From Neisseriaceae bacterium (GTDB lineage Bacteria > Pseudomonadota > Gammaproteobacteria > Burkholderiales > Neisseriaceae): a stretch of DNA of 64,000 nucleotides. Position 1 is the first letter of the stretch; every line of letters starts with the position of its first letter. The stretch spans positions 1 through 64,000 of the forward strand of contig JAGOQM010000007.1 of assembly GCA_017991555.1 (NCBI GenBank). Direction: 5' to 3'. Under the pieces are notes generated by a model. It had not been told where the DNA came from and did no database searches. It saw only the letters and a list, made by a program, of their open reading frames with translations. A program made the translations under genes and the position numbers. Shown here in pieces: positions 1 to 9,198 of the stretch.

Positions 1-124
1 AAGAAAAACCACCCCACTTTATCCGCCCGCTACGCGGGTGCCCTCGTTGGCCCGCACGTGGCCGGCGGCAAAAACTCATATTTGGGCCTGCGGCCAAATA
101 CTCAAACAACTTTGCCTTAAAGCC

Positions 125-165
125 CCGTCCCCGCACGAACCGCCTCGGCGGCTAAAAGGGGACGG
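125..165. repeat. Nested inverted repeat near the window edge
   Basis: Outer arms CCGTCCCC (125-132) and GGGGACGG (158-165) are perfect complements. They enclose a second small hairpin, CCGCC-tc-GGCGG (140-151). There is no T-run next to it in either direction, so it is not a typical intrinsic terminator. It lies downstream of the minus-strand gene ending at 252 and might be a 3' structure of that transcript. The rest of 1-251 shows no convincing coding region. Confidence 0.4.
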
Positions 166-251
166 TACTTCACCTAAGGGATGCATGGTCAGAAGATCGG
201 AAAAATTGAGACTCACCTTCATCACACACAAAACCATATTTTATGGGGCGT

Positions 252-1037
252 TTATTTTAACCAGCCATCGCTGATGGTTTGTAGCGTGCCCTGGGTGTCT
301 AATAAGGTCCAAATGAAGGTCATGGTGCGCACAAAGTCTGGGTCGTCTTTTTGGAGCATAAAGCCCAGGGTGTTGACCTTGGTGAGCGGCTGGTCGATAA
401 AGGCCGCATGCAGGCGAGGGTCTTGCTTGGCATACAGCAAGGCTTCGTAGGTTTCCGTAATCATGACGTCGCCTTTGCCTGCGGCGATGAGCCCAGGAAT
501 TTCAGCATTTTGGTTGTGGGTGGCAATGTTGGCCTTGCTTAAGTGGCTGAGTACAAACTGCTCATTGGTGCCGCCAGGGTTTTTGATCACGCGTACCTGA
601 GGCTGGTTGAGTTGGTCGACGCGGGTGTACTTGGCCTTGTCTGCGGCGCGAACCAAGGCGACCTTACCAAACGGGGCGTAGCCAGGTAAAAATTCACTTT
701 TCAACACGCGGCTGACGTTGCGACTAATGCCGCCGACGGCCACGTCAAACTTGTCGGCTTCAAAATCAGCCATCAGCTTGGGCCAAGTGGTGGCCACAAA
801 CTCAACCTTAACGCCGAGCTCGGCCGCCATTTCCTGTATTAGATCAATGTCTAAGCCGCTGTATTGGCCTTGGTTCAGCATGGCAAAAGGACGGTAGTCA
901 CCGGGGGTGCCTACGCGCAGCGTTTTTTGCGCCAGAATGGTGTCTAGGCGCGCGCCCGCGGTGGCGGTATTGCTCAGGCTCAGGCATAGCCATAAGGCCA
1001 GGGCGAGCCAAGTACGAATTTTTTGGTATGGGGTCAT
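252..1037 (-). CDS. PheC-like periplasmic solute-binding / cyclohexadienyl dehydratase family protein
   Basis: A 261-residue member of the bacterial solute-binding protein family 3. An N-terminal signal peptide (hydrophobic stretch about residues 8-25, likely cut after TATAG or nearby) sends it to the periplasm. The mature start RLDTILAQKTLRVGTPGDYR and the later NPGGTNEQF block match, from memory, periplasmic cyclohexadienyl/arogenate dehydratase (PheC). That enzyme uses the binding-protein fold to make phenylpyruvate or phenylalanine outside the cytoplasm. The alternative is a polar amino-acid ABC transporter binding protein, but no permease or ATPase gene is next to it. A cytoplasmic PheA is encoded at 26982, so the two routes could coexist. 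Membership of the fold is secure; enzyme versus binding protein is not settled. Confidence 0.75.
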   Translation of the reverse strand: MTPYQKIRTWLALALWLCLSLSNTATAGARLDTILAQKTLRVGTPGDYRPFAMLNQGQYSGLDIDLIQEMAAELGVKVEFVATTWPKLMADFEADKFDVAVGGISRNVSRVLKSEFLPGYAPFGKVALVRAADKAKYTRVDQLNQPQVRVIKNPGGTNEQFVLSHLSKANIATHNQNAEIPGLIAAGKGDVMITETYEALLYAKQDPRLHAAFIDQPLTKVNTLGFMLQKDDPDFVRTMTFIWTLLDTQGTLQTISDGWLK

Positions 1038-1292
1038 GTTGATTGCCTTTGAAGTTAGGAGGGGTCAAGGGCAGACTATAGCAAAGGTTGTGGCCCGAGG
1101 TGGGCCTGGGAAAAGGGGATTTGGGGTGGGTTCTGGCACGCGCCGATCATTTTAATCGCCTATCTGGCGTGCTTTGAGTGCTTTTGCCTATGTTGCTGTG
1201 TATCGGGCGTTGCACACACAGCATTCTTGCCAGATTTAGGTGTCGGCCAAGGTGTGGCGCGGATGATGATTGGGGCCGCTTATTGGGTGCTC
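1038..1292. other. Gap between the ndh terminator and the PheC-like gene
   Basis: About 250 bases that must contain the promoter of the minus-strand gene starting at 1037. The sequence just before that start, read on the minus strand, is purine-poor apart from a TCCTAACTTCAAAGGCAATC stretch with AAAGG as the possible ribosome binding site. No reading frame, tRNA or repeat is recognisable here. Confidence 0.3.
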
Positions 1293-1324
1293 AAAAAAAC
1301 GCTGCGCCGAAATTCGGCGCAGCG
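1293..1324 (-). terminator. Rho-independent terminator of ndh
   Basis: A perfect 12-bp stem, CGCTGCGCCGAA (1300-1311) with TTCGGCGCAGCG (1313-1324), is followed on the minus strand by a run of seven T (A-run at 1293-1299). It lies about 20 bases past the ndh stop codon. Confidence 0.9.
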
Positions 1325-1345
1325 TGGTTGGGGTGACGCTTAGGC

Positions 1346-2608
1346 CTAGCGTTTGGCCAGCTGATTCAGCTTTTCTGAACTCCACGCCGCCGCCGAACGC
1401 CAAAAACCGAGTACCGTCATTTGATGCAGGCGATACAGTGAAATGTGGGCAATGCTGGCGGCGAGGCCTTTAAACGAGCGGCCTTTGAGGCGGCCAGTGC
1501 CGCCAAACACGCCAAACGAGGCGTAGCGACCAATGGTGACTAAGGAGCCATTGTCCTGGTAGTGAAACGGTTTTTTAGGGGTTTGGCCCAGGATGATGTC
1601 TAAGAAATAATCGCTTAGGTAAATGGCCTGCTGGCGTGCCACTTGGGCGGTGGGCGGCAGAGGATTGCTTTTGACGCTGCTACAGTCGCCAATCGCAAAC
1701 AGCGTGGGGTCGGTGGTGGCTTGGAAGTGGTCATTCACCACCAGCTGTTGGGTGCGGGTTAATTCTACCCCTTCGAGGCTGCTCATGAGTGCGGGGGCCT
1801 TAACGCCAGCGGTCCAGACGGTTTGGTAAGCGTCGATCTGTTCGCCGTTGGAGAGGATGAGGCTGTCGGCAGAGACGGAGGTGACGTTTTGATTCAGGAT
1901 GACGCGCACGCCGACTTTTTCAAGGGCCAGCTGGGCGTGTTGGCTCACGTCTTCGGTGAAGGTGGGCAAAATACGGTTGTCGCCCTGCACCAGAGTGATG
2001 TCGACGTAGCGGGTCAGGGGTTCGTCGGTGTAGGCCGAGGCGGTTTCTAAAAAGCGCATCATTTCGCCACACAGTTCCACCCCAGTTGGGCCCGCGCCGA
2101 CCACCACGATCGGGTATTTTTGTTTGTTGGTGGCGGCCTTAATGGTGATGGCGGTTAATTTTTCAAAAAAATCGGTGGCCTGTTTTAAATCATCAATGGT
2201 GTGGGCGTGTTCTTTAATGCCTGGCGTGCCATAGTCGTTGGCGCAGCTGCCCAAACACAGGATCAGGTAATCGTATTCGAGCGTTCTTTCGGGCAGGATG
2301 TTGATGCCTAAAGGACTGTCGTAGGGGCTAAGGGTGAGGGTTTTGTTGGGGCGATCAATGTGGACGACTTGGCCAGGGTGGTATTGCAGATGGTGGCTTT
2401 TGGCGTGATTGACAAAGGAAATGCCTTGTTCTTGTGGGGTGGTGGAGCCGGCCGCAAACATGTGTAACATTGGCTTCCAGGTGTGCAGCTGGCTTTTATC
2501 AATCAGGTGTATCTGATGCGCGCTGCGGCGTAAAGATTTACTGAGTCTGGTGGCTAATTCAATGCCGGCAATGCCGCCGCCAGCGATCACAATGTTTTTT
2601 TGGGTCAT
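1346..2608 (-). CDS. ndh: Type II NADH dehydrogenase (NADH:quinone oxidoreductase)
   Basis: A 420-residue single-subunit flavoprotein that oxidises NADH and reduces membrane quinone without pumping protons. The N-terminal FAD dinucleotide-binding loop AGGGIAGIELA (about residues 9-19) and a second Rossmann loop VVVGAGPTGVELCGEM (about 170-185, NADH) mark the two-dinucleotide-binding-domain flavoprotein family. AIGDCSS near the C-terminal third is the second FAD-contact motif. The start at 2608 was chosen because GGAG lies 10 bases upstream; an in-frame ATG at 2626 has no ribosome binding site. The C-terminal region is amphipathic, as expected for peripheral attachment to the inner membrane. 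The gene stands alone with its own terminator. Sulfide:quinone reductase is a related alternative, but the overall pattern fits Ndh better. Confidence 0.9.
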   Translation of the reverse strand: MTQKNIVIAGGGIAGIELATRLSKSLRRSAHQIHLIDKSQLHTWKPMLHMFAAGSTTPQEQGISFVNHAKSHHLQYHPGQVVHIDRPNKTLTLSPYDSPLGINILPERTLEYDYLILCLGSCANDYGTPGIKEHAHTIDDLKQATDFFEKLTAITIKAATNKQKYPIVVVGAGPTGVELCGEMMRFLETASAYTDEPLTRYVDITLVQGDNRILPTFTEDVSQHAQLALEKVGVRVILNQNVTSVSADSLILSNGEQIDAYQTVWTAGVKAPALMSSLEGVELTRTQQLVVNDHFQATTDPTLFAIGDCSSVKSNPLPPTAQVARQQAIYLSDYFLDIILGQTPKKPFHYQDNGSLVTIGRYASFGVFGGTGRLKGRSFKGLAASIAHISLYRLHQMTVLGFWRSAAAWSSEKLNQLAKR

Positions 2609-3272
2609 GGTTGTGTGGCTCCGCATAAAGAAGGGAATGAATGGGTTGATAATATCAGATGGTAACGGTGGTGACTACTTTGAGTTTGGGTCAGCCGGGC
2701 TGTGGCTAGGCTGGGCTTTTAGTCAGCAAAGCCAGTTGAAGGGCAAAGGGGGAAAACCATATGGCTGCGTGCCCAAAATCACAGAGGCCAGCGTCGCCAA
2801 AGAGGTGGGGGTTGGGCTTGCCTTGGCTGGATAGGGGTGGGGCAGTGGCGAGGGTGATTCAATCTGGGTGAGGCCTGTTTGCGCTAACAAACTGAGTTTG
2901 TTTGGGTTATTTAAGGCGTTTAAGTTGTCCACAATATCTGTGGATAAGTTTGTGTGTAAAGTGGGTATAGGCCTGAAAAAGACAATGAAACCAACTGGCA
3001 GACTAAGATTGCTTAAAAAATGAACTTTTTAAATAGTGCTGTAAAAACAATGGCTTGATGGTTGATTGGGGCGAAGGTCGATTTTAGGGTGCCTTACTTT
3101 GCCTGATTTATAAGCAATGCCTAGTCCATGTGTATAAAGTTTATTTGTCAAGCCCTGTTGGTTAAAATAATAGCAGCTTCAAAAATCCTTCTGAATCATG
3201 GCTGGGCTGGTAGGTAATAGGGCGTGATTACGGTACAATTGAGCACATTGTTTTTATTTCGAAATGAACCTT
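2609..3272. other. Long intergenic region between divergent ndh and proS
   Basis: Some 660 bases with no convincing gene; a possible minus-strand frame at 2723-2932 is proline-rich with a GTG start and no support. It holds a DnaA-box-like inverted pair at 2925-2947, a small hairpin AACAAAC-tga-GTTTGTT at 2886-2902, an AT-rich stretch from about 2990, and a possible -10 element TACAAT at 3234-3239 for proS (no good -35). It must contain the promoters of both genes. Confidence 0.4.
2925..2947. promoter_or_regulatory. Inverted pair of DnaA-box-like 9-mers
   Basis: TTGTCCACA (2925-2933) and TGTGGATAA (2939-2947) face each other across five bases. The second is the exact reverse complement of the consensus DnaA box TTATCCACA, and the first differs from it by one base. 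The flank is AT-rich. Seen directly; a role in DnaA binding is inference, and no dnaA or other replication gene is in the window. Confidence 0.4.
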
Positions 3273-4988
3273 ATGAAATCCAGTCAATTTTTTATTTCTA
3301 CTTTGAAAAATGCTCCTGCAGAAGCGGAGTTACCTAGCCATCAACTGATGTTGCGCGCCGGGTTTATAAAACGTATTGCTTCAGGCTTATATTCATGGAT
3401 GCCAATGGGCCTACGCGTGATGCGTAAGGTGGAAGCCGTGGTGCGCGAAGAAATGAACCGCGCGGGTGCGGTGGAGTTATTGATGCCAGCGGTACAGCCT
3501 GCGGAACTGTGGCAGGAGTCTGGTCGTTGGGATTTTTATGGCAAAGAGCTGCTGCGCCTAAAAGACCGTCATGAGCGTGATTTTTGCGTGGGCCCCACCC
3601 ACGAAGAAGTGATTACCGACATTGCCCGCAAAGAAATCAACAGCTACAAGCAAATGCCGTTGAACTTTTATCAGGTGCAAACCAAATTCCGTGACGAAGT
3701 TCGTCCTCGCTTTGGGGTGATGCGCGCGCGTGAATTTGTGATGAAAGACGCCTACTCGTTTGACGTCGATGAAGCAGCGATGGCCGTGTCGTACCAAAAA
3801 ATGTATGACGCTTACTGCCGCATCTTTGACCGTCTGGGTTTGGTGTATCGTCCTGTGGCCGCCGATGGCGGGACCATTGGCGGTAGCCACTCGCATGAAT
3901 TCCAAGTTTTGGCCGAAAGCGGCGAAGACTTAATTGCCTACAGCACGGGTTCTGATTACGCCGCCAACGTTGAAATGGCGGCCACCTTAATGCCTCAGGG
4001 CGAGCGTGCAGCCGCTACTGCGGCGCTGACTAAAATTCACACGCCGGGCGTGCGCACCATTGCCGATTTGGTGGCTGCGTTAAATGTGGCGATTGAGCTA
4101 ACCGTGAAGGCCGTGGTGGTAGAAGCAGAAGAAGGCGACGAGCCAATTCTGTTGTTGCTGCGCGGTGACCATCAGCTGAATGAAGTGAAGGCTGAAAAAA
4201 TAGCCGGGGTGAAAAGCCCATTGACCTTTGCCAGCGATGCCGCGATCCAAGCGGCCTTTGGTGCTTCGGGTGGTTCTTTAGGGCCGGTTGGCTTTAAAGG
4301 CAAGGTTTATGCCGACTTCGCCGTGGCCTTGAGTGCCGACACGGTGGTGGGCGCGAACGAAAACGACCATCACTATACTGGCTTTAACTTTGGCCGTGAT
4401 GCGGCCGAACCTGAGTTCGCCGATTTGCGTAACGTCATCGACGGCGACCCAAGCCCTTGCGGTCAGGGCGTGTTGAAGCTGGTGCGCGGAGTTGAAGTGG
4501 GCCATGTGTTCCAACTGGGCACCAAGTATTCTGAATCAATGAACGCCACCTTCCTGGATCAAAATGGCAAAAGCCAATACATGCAAATGGGTTGTTATGG
4601 CATCGGCGTGACCCGCATCGTCGGCGCCGCCATTGAGCAAGGCTTTGACGATAAGGGCATGATCCTCACCGACACCATGGCGCCGTTTAGCACCGTGATT
4701 GTGCCGATGAACTACCGTAAGAGCGAAACCGTTAAGGCTGCGGCCGATGCGCTGTACGCTGAACTGCAAGCCGCGGGTGTAGACGTGTTGTTAGACGACC
4801 GCGACGAACGCGCTGGCGTGTTGCTGGCCGATTCTGAGCTATTGGGCATTCCGCACCGCGTGGTGATTGGCGATCGCGCTTTGGCCAATGGCGAAGTAGA
4901 GTACAAGCAGCGTCGTGCCGAAGCGTCTGAAAACGTGGCAATCACTGCCATTGCGGCCCGCATCGTTGAGGTGTTGAACGCGAAGTAA
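3273..4988 (+). CDS. proS: Prolyl-tRNA synthetase, bacterial type with editing domain
   Basis: A 571-residue class II aminoacyl-tRNA synthetase that charges tRNA-Pro in the cytoplasm. GPTHEE (108-112) and the motif 2 region running from [10 protein letters not shown] (about 139) to KDAYSF are typical of the bacterial form. The segment from about 225 to 400 is the inserted editing (INS) domain that clears Ala-tRNA-Pro. It is followed by the motif 3 region GCYGIGVTR and a C-terminal anticodon-binding domain (about 470-571). The start at 3273 ([10 protein letters not shown]) matches the family N-terminus; the in-frame ATG at 3264 would only add three residues. Neither start has a strong ribosome binding site. 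dgt follows after 15 bases, suggesting co-transcription. Confidence 0.97.
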   Translation: MKSSQFFISTLKNAPAEAELPSHQLMLRAGFIKRIASGLYSWMPMGLRVMRKVEAVVREEMNRAGAVELLMPAVQPAELWQESGRWDFYGKELLRLKDRHERDFCVGPTHEEVITDIARKEINSYKQMPLNFYQVQTKFRDEVRPRFGVMRAREFVMKDAYSFDVDEAAMAVSYQKMYDAYCRIFDRLGLVYRPVAADGGTIGGSHSHEFQVLAESGEDLIAYSTGSDYAANVEMAATLMPQGERAAATAALTKIHTPGVRTIADLVAALNVAIELTVKAVVVEAEEGDEPILLLLRGDHQLNEVKAEKIAGVKSPLTFASDAAIQAAFGASGGSLGPVGFKGKVYADFAVALSADTVVGANENDHHYTGFNFGRDAAEPEFADLRNVIDGDPSPCGQGVLKLVRGVEVGHVFQLGTKYSESMNATFLDQNGKSQYMQMGCYGIGVTRIVGAAIEQGFDDKGMILTDTMAPFSTVIVPMNYRKSETVKAAADALYAELQAAGVDVLLDDRDERAGVLLADSELLGIPHRVVIGDRALANGEVEYKQRRAEASENVAITAIAARIVEVLNAK

Positions 4989-5003
4989 TCTTTAGGAGGT
5001 TGA

Positions 5004-6383
5004 GTGACCCAAACGACAGAATCTACCCGCCTGCGCTGGGCGCGCTTGTTAAGCGCCCAGCGGTATAAAACATCGCCACAGGGACAGATTGTCCCCACCA
5101 GCACCCCTTCAACCTTGGAAGGGGTGGATGCGCTGCGAACCGATTTTCACATCGACTATGATCGGGTGGTGTTTTCGGGCGCGTTCCGACGTTTGGGCCG
5201 CAAAACTCAGGTGCATCCATTTGCCAAGAATGACCATACCCATAACCGTTTAACCCACAGCGTCGAGGTGGCCAGCGTCGGCCGCAGCTTGGGTAATCGA
5301 GTGGGGGTGATGATGCGTTCGGGCGGTTTTTTACCCGAGGCCAATCGTGCTTCTGACATTGGGGCGATTGTGCAGGTGGCCTGCTTGGCACACGACTTAG
5401 GTAACCCACCGTTTGGCCATACCGGCGAAGAAGCGTTAAGGGCCTGGTTTAAAGACCCTGCGCAACGGCATTACCTCACCGGCTTAAGCGATGACCAATG
5501 TGCCGACATCTGCACCTATGAAGGCAATGCCAACAGCCTGCGGCTGGTGGCCAGTACCGAAATGTATCGCAACCGCGGTGGCATGCGCCTTAGCGCCGCC
5601 ACCATCGGGGCGCTATTGAAGTATCCATGGACCAGCGCCGACCCGCATGGTCGTGGCCAAAAGTTTAATATTTACCAAACCGAGCTGGATTTTATTCGGA
5701 CGGTGGCGGCCGATTTGGGTTTGCCCGAGTTGGCCCTTAATCGTTGGGCGCGGCATCCCTTATCGTACTTGATGGAGGCCGCCGACGACATTTGCTATGC
5801 CTTGCTGGATTTGGAAGACGCGGTGGAGATTGGCCTGATCGAAGACCTAGAGTTTGAGAAAGTTTTGGCCAATGTTACCTCTACCGAACGGACCTGGCAG
5901 GCGCAAAGTTCGCGTCAGCGCTGCGCCATGCTGCGCGGCATCGCCATTGGCAAAGCCATTGACGACGTGGCGCAGAAATTCATGATGCACCAACAGGAGT
6001 TGCTAAACGGGACGTTCGTGCCCAAAGACTTACTCAGCATCAGCAGTGAGCCCATTCAAGAGGCGTTGTTTCAAGCCAAAGAGCTGGCGCGTCAAAAAAT
6101 CTACCGTCACCGCACCAAGCTCATGACCGAGATTGCGTCTTTCCCCTGTATTGGCGCCATTTTGGACGCCTTGGTGCCGGCGGCGTTTGCTTATGTAAAT
6201 GGCGGTGAGCTGGGGGTGCGCAACGGCATGATTTTGGAGTTGCTCGAAGACGAGCCGCTGACGCCCGAAGACGATTTATACATGGCATACATGAAAATCT
6301 TGGATTTTGTTGGCGGCATGACCGACAACAGTGCTGCCCAAATGGCGCGAGACCTATCTGGTTTTGGTCTGGGATTGGATTAA
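5004..6383 (+). CDS. dgt: Deoxyguanosinetriphosphate triphosphohydrolase-like HD-domain protein
   Basis: A 459-residue HD-superfamily phosphohydrolase expected to split dGTP or related dNTPs into deoxynucleoside and triphosphate, affecting dNTP pools. The metal ligands are visible as H85 (in NRLTHS), H130-D131 (CLAHDLGNPPFGH) and H139. FRRLGRKTQV and the phosphate-contact region upstream fit the family. The start is GTG at 5004, chosen because a full AGGAGG sits at 4994-4999, only four bases upstream. The gene follows proS closely and precedes the pseudouridine synthase by 28 bases. Substrate preference (strict dGTP or broad dNTP) cannot be read from the sequence. Confidence 0.92.
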   Translation: MTQTTESTRLRWARLLSAQRYKTSPQGQIVPTSTPSTLEGVDALRTDFHIDYDRVVFSGAFRRLGRKTQVHPFAKNDHTHNRLTHSVEVASVGRSLGNRVGVMMRSGGFLPEANRASDIGAIVQVACLAHDLGNPPFGHTGEEALRAWFKDPAQRHYLTGLSDDQCADICTYEGNANSLRLVASTEMYRNRGGMRLSAATIGALLKYPWTSADPHGRGQKFNIYQTELDFIRTVAADLGLPELALNRWARHPLSYLMEAADDICYALLDLEDAVEIGLIEDLEFEKVLANVTSTERTWQAQSSRQRCAMLRGIAIGKAIDDVAQKFMMHQQELLNGTFVPKDLLSISSEPIQEALFQAKELARQKIYRHRTKLMTEIASFPCIGAILDALVPAAFAYVNGGELGVRNGMILELLEDEPLTPEDDLYMAYMKILDFVGGMTDNSAAQMARDLSGFGLGLD

Positions 6384-6411
6384 TGCTTTCACTTTTCTAT
6401 AGAAATACACT

Positions 6412-7161
6412 ATGACAGATTTATTAGACGTAAACGAGCCCATGCGCTTGTCTAAACGCATGGCACAGCTTGGCCTATGCTCGCGCCGTGAGGCCGACAG
6501 CTACATTGAGCAAGGCTGGGTTAAGGTCAACGGCGCGGTGGCGATACTGGGCCAAAAGGTTACCGTGGCCGACCGCATTGATTTGGACCGCCAGGTACAC
6601 CAAAAACAAGCGTCACGCGTCACCATCTTATTGAATAAGCCGGTGGGCTATGTCAGCGCTCAGGCCGAGCATGGGTATGAAACCGCCGCCAGCCTGATCA
6701 CCGCCGCCAACCATTGGCCAGACGACCCAAGCCGCATTAAGTTTGACAAATACCATGCCTATTCTTTGGCACCGGCCGGTCGCCTCGACATCGATTCAAC
6801 CGGACTGTTGGTGCTGACCCAAGATGGCCGTGTGGCCAAGCGCATCATTGGGGAAACGTCCGACATCGACAAAGAGTATTTGGTGCGGGTTGAGGGTGAA
6901 TTAAGCGAAGAGGGCTTGAAAAAACTCAATCATGGCTTAAGCTTAGACGGTAAGCCATTGCAACCGGCCAAAGTCACCTGGCAAAACGAAGATCAGCTGC
7001 GCTTTGTGCTGCGCGAAGGCAAGAAGCGCCAAATTCGTCGCATGTGTGAATTGGTGGGCCTACACGTGGTGGGCCTCAAGCGCATTCGCGTTGGCAAGAT
7101 CAAGCTGGGCCAGCTGCCGCAAGGGCAGTGGCGCTATTTGAATGAAGATGAATCATTTTAA
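6412..7161 (+). CDS. rluF: RsuA/RluF-family 23S rRNA pseudouridine synthase
   Basis: A 249-residue enzyme that converts a uridine to pseudouridine in rRNA. An S4 RNA-binding domain spans about residues 11-60 ([18 protein letters not shown]). The catalytic domain follows with the signature [18 protein letters not shown], whose Asp126 is the expected nucleophile, and ends with [10 protein letters not shown]. Overall it is closest to RluF (23S U2604); RluB, RluE and RsuA are sister enzymes, so the exact target base is inferred. It lies between dgt and the GAF gene with short gaps, in a plus-strand run from proS to ribA. Confidence 0.82.
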   Translation: MTDLLDVNEPMRLSKRMAQLGLCSRREADSYIEQGWVKVNGAVAILGQKVTVADRIDLDRQVHQKQASRVTILLNKPVGYVSAQAEHGYETAASLITAANHWPDDPSRIKFDKYHAYSLAPAGRLDIDSTGLLVLTQDGRVAKRIIGETSDIDKEYLVRVEGELSEEGLKKLNHGLSLDGKPLQPAKVTWQNEDQLRFVLREGKKRQIRRMCELVGLHVVGLKRIRVGKIKLGQLPQGQWRYLNEDESF

Positions 7162-7173
7162 AAGAATAAGATA

Positions 7174-7926
7174 ATGTCCTACGTATTGGTTAAAGATTAT
7201 GTCGAAACCCAAGGGTTTAATTTGCCCTTGGAAGAAGTTCAGGTGGCCCACATGACCTTAAACGCCATTTTGGCCATGAAGCACACGCATGTGTCGACGC
7301 CGGAGTTGGTGTCCTTGCCGCTGATTTTACAGGGCAGTGATGGCCTATACGACGCTGCTGGTCGCCTAGACAGCGAGCGCCTAAACCTTCTGCCGTATTT
7401 TAAGTCGGACACCCCCAGTATTCGTGCCGGTTTGGCGGGCCTGAATGCGGCCCTGGATTCGATTACCGATCGGCACCCGCTGTTGCGCCTGTCGGTGTAT
7501 GCGATGTTGCCAGACATGGCCGAGCCCGGCGAAATGGAGCTGGTGTGCGTGGCCAATATGGGCCGTGCCAGCGAGGGCGTGCTGTTGGTGAATGAGCAAG
7601 AAAGCCTGCGTCATCATGCCAGCCGCGTGGCGAAGACGGCCTGGGGCGTGGTGGTGGACGACGTGCCTTATTGGGTGTCAATTGGCGAGCTCAGCCAGCT
7701 GCGTGACCCCAACACCCAGAGCGAAATGTGCTTGCCCATCTGCACCGAAACCGGTGCTGTGGTGGGGGTGGTACACGCCGAGAGTGAACGCAAGCAGGCC
7801 TTTGACGAGGCCACCCAGTCGTGGCTGGTGGCCTTGGCCCTCGCGGCCGAACCGGTGATCAGCGCCATGCCCTGGTTGCATGTGGACGATCACGATCAAG
7901 ACGACCAACCAGGCCAAGGGGAGTAG
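7174..7926 (+). CDS. GAF-domain protein of unknown function
   Basis: A 250-residue soluble protein without signal peptide. Residues about 90-235 look like a GAF small-ligand sensor domain: the stretch [20 protein letters not shown] followed by [10 protein letters not shown] is the classic C-terminal half of that fold. No output domain (kinase, cyclase, phosphodiesterase, DNA-binding) is attached, and the N-terminal 85 residues are not recognised. The C-terminus is acidic (DDHDQDDQ). It sits 12 bases after the pseudouridine synthase and two bases before ribA, so it is probably co-translated with them. The ligand and role are unknown; a flavin- or nucleotide-related signal would fit the ribA neighbour, but this is speculation. 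Confidence 0.7.
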   Translation: MSYVLVKDYVETQGFNLPLEEVQVAHMTLNAILAMKHTHVSTPELVSLPLILQGSDGLYDAAGRLDSERLNLLPYFKSDTPSIRAGLAGLNAALDSITDRHPLLRLSVYAMLPDMAEPGEMELVCVANMGRASEGVLLVNEQESLRHHASRVAKTAWGVVVDDVPYWVSIGELSQLRDPNTQSEMCLPICTETGAVVGVVHAESERKQAFDEATQSWLVALALAAEPVISAMPWLHVDDHDQDDQPGQGE

Positions 7927-7928
7927 GC

Positions 7929-8555
7929 ATGACTCAACACGACACTAATGTACACAATCAACCGGTCCACTTAACCTTTGTGGCTGCTTGCCGTTTGCCC
8001 ACCGAGTGGGGCGAGTTCACCATGCATGGTTTTGAAGAAACCGCGACCGGGCAGGAACACGTGGCCTTAAGCATGGGCGATGTGGGGACGGATGAGCCGG
8101 TATTGATGCGGCTGCATTCAGAATGCTTAACCGGCGACGCGCTGTTTTCGAAGCGCTGCGACTGTGGCCCGCAGCTACAGGCGGCGATGCAGGCCGTAGG
8201 CCAGCTGGGCCGCGGTGTGATTTTGTATTTACGTCAGGAAGGCCGTGGCATTGGCTTAATCAATAAAATCCGCGCCTATCAGCTGCAAGATCAAGGGATG
8301 GACACGGTGGAGGCCAACGTGGCTTTAGGGCTGCCGGTGGATGCGCGCAACTTCGCCTTAGCCAAAGACATGCTGCAGGTTTTGGGCGTCGATTCTGTGC
8401 GCCTGATGACCAATAATCCGGATAAGGTGAAAACCTTACAAGAGTTAGGCATCAACGTGGTTGATCGGGTGGCGTTGGAAGTGGGCCGTAATCCGGCCAA
8501 TGCTTTTTATTTGGACACCAAGGCGGATAAATTAGGCCATATGTTGGCCAAGTAA
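7929..8555 (+). CDS. ribA: GTP cyclohydrolase II
   Basis: A 208-residue enzyme that opens the imidazole ring of GTP, the first committed step of riboflavin synthesis. The zinc ligands C66, C77 and C79 ([17 protein letters not shown]) and the catalytic block RQEGRGIGL (102-110) are intact. The C-terminal region with MTNNP and the Lys-rich helix completes the domain. This is the stand-alone form, not fused to the RibB domain. The start at 7929 is preferred over longer in-frame openings because AGGGGAG lies just upstream and the protein starts here in the family. It is the last gene of the proS-to-ribA plus-strand run. Confidence 0.95.
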   Translation: MTQHDTNVHNQPVHLTFVAACRLPTEWGEFTMHGFEETATGQEHVALSMGDVGTDEPVLMRLHSECLTGDALFSKRCDCGPQLQAAMQAVGQLGRGVILYLRQEGRGIGLINKIRAYQLQDQGMDTVEANVALGLPVDARNFALAKDMLQVLGVDSVRLMTNNPDKVKTLQELGINVVDRVALEVGRNPANAFYLDTKADKLGHMLAK

Positions 8556-8673
8556 ATTGAGTAAGAGGCCTGTTGTGGCTGGTTTTGCGGCGAGTTTGTA
8601 AATAAATTTTGATTTATATTCTTTGATAGATCAAGCCATTATTGTTTTCGCCGTTAAAATGCGGTGTCGGTGC

Positions 8674-8702
8674 TTGCCAAGGGGTAGGGGATATGGTTTA
8701 AT
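8674..8702 (+). promoter_or_regulatory. Promoter of the tRNA-Val/tRNA-Asp unit
   Basis: TTGCCA (8674-8679) and TTTAAT (8697-8702), each one mismatch from the sigma-70 consensus, are separated by exactly 17 bases. They are followed by a CG-rich discriminator (ACGCTCC), as usual for stringently controlled stable RNA genes. Transcription would begin near 8709, about 14 bases before tRNA-Val. Confidence 0.75.
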
Positions 8703-8722
8703 ACGCTCCTCTTGGCGACAAG

Positions 8723-8798
<76 letters not shown>

Positions 8799-8801
8799 AA
8801 T

Positions 8802-8878
8802 GGAGTGGTAGTTCAGTTGGTTAGAATACCGGCCTGTCACGCCGGGGGTCGCGGGTTCGAGTCCCGTCCACTCCGCCA
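8802..8878 (+). tRNA. tRNA-Asp (anticodon GTC)
   Basis: A 77-base cloverleaf starting three bases after tRNA-Val. The acceptor stem GGAGTGG pairs with CCACTCC, the anticodon loop is CTGTCAC (GTC), the T-arm GCGGGTTCGAGTCCCGT is intact, and CCA is encoded. It is followed directly by a terminator. Confidence 0.97.
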
Positions 8879-8885
8879 AGAACAT

Positions 8886-8919
8886 AAAAAAGCCTTTGTT
8901 GAAAAACAAAGGCTTTTTT
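8886..8919. terminator. Terminator of the tRNA unit
   Basis: The stem GCCTTTGTT (8892-8900) pairs with AACAAAGGC (8905-8913), flanked by A-run and T-run. It is usable in both directions but placed eight bases after tRNA-Asp to end that transcript. Confidence 0.92.
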
Positions 8920-9198
8920 GCGCCTGTTCTATTTAAGGCGCGTGTGGGCACGGGCCGTACGGGTGGACACTCACGCGTTTTTAGCGCATCATCTAGCCTT
9001 CTGCCGACCAATGCGGTTGGCCGTCTTGTCTTCGCGCCAGGCTCAAAGGCTTGGCGGTACAGCACGCTGTTAAGCGGCTACATCATAAATCCAGTGACGC
9101 CGAACGTCACGTCGCCCTTTTAAGTGCGCAGCTACCGTCAGGTGGCTTTTTGTTGTGTCTTTAAAAGGGCTCCGCACTCATTCTTGATTAGGTATAAA
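8920..9198. other. Gap between tRNA unit and Bcr/CflA gene
   Basis: No gene is recognised here. A short hairpin GTGACG (9094-9099) / CGTCAC (9105-9110) is followed by CCCTTTT and might be a weak leader structure or terminator. A TATAAAAT string sits directly at the start codon of the next gene and is too close to serve as its -10. The promoter of the exporter gene is presumably in this stretch but not clear. Confidence 0.35.

Noticed and set aside
2723..2932. 69-codon minus-strand frame upstream of ndh
   Set aside because: GTG start, no ribosome binding site, proline/serine-rich chance composition; it also overlaps the DnaA-box-like pair.
7821..7928. 36-codon N-terminal extension of ribA
   Set aside because: It overlaps the GAF gene in another frame, and the family start and ribosome binding site fit the ATG at 7929.
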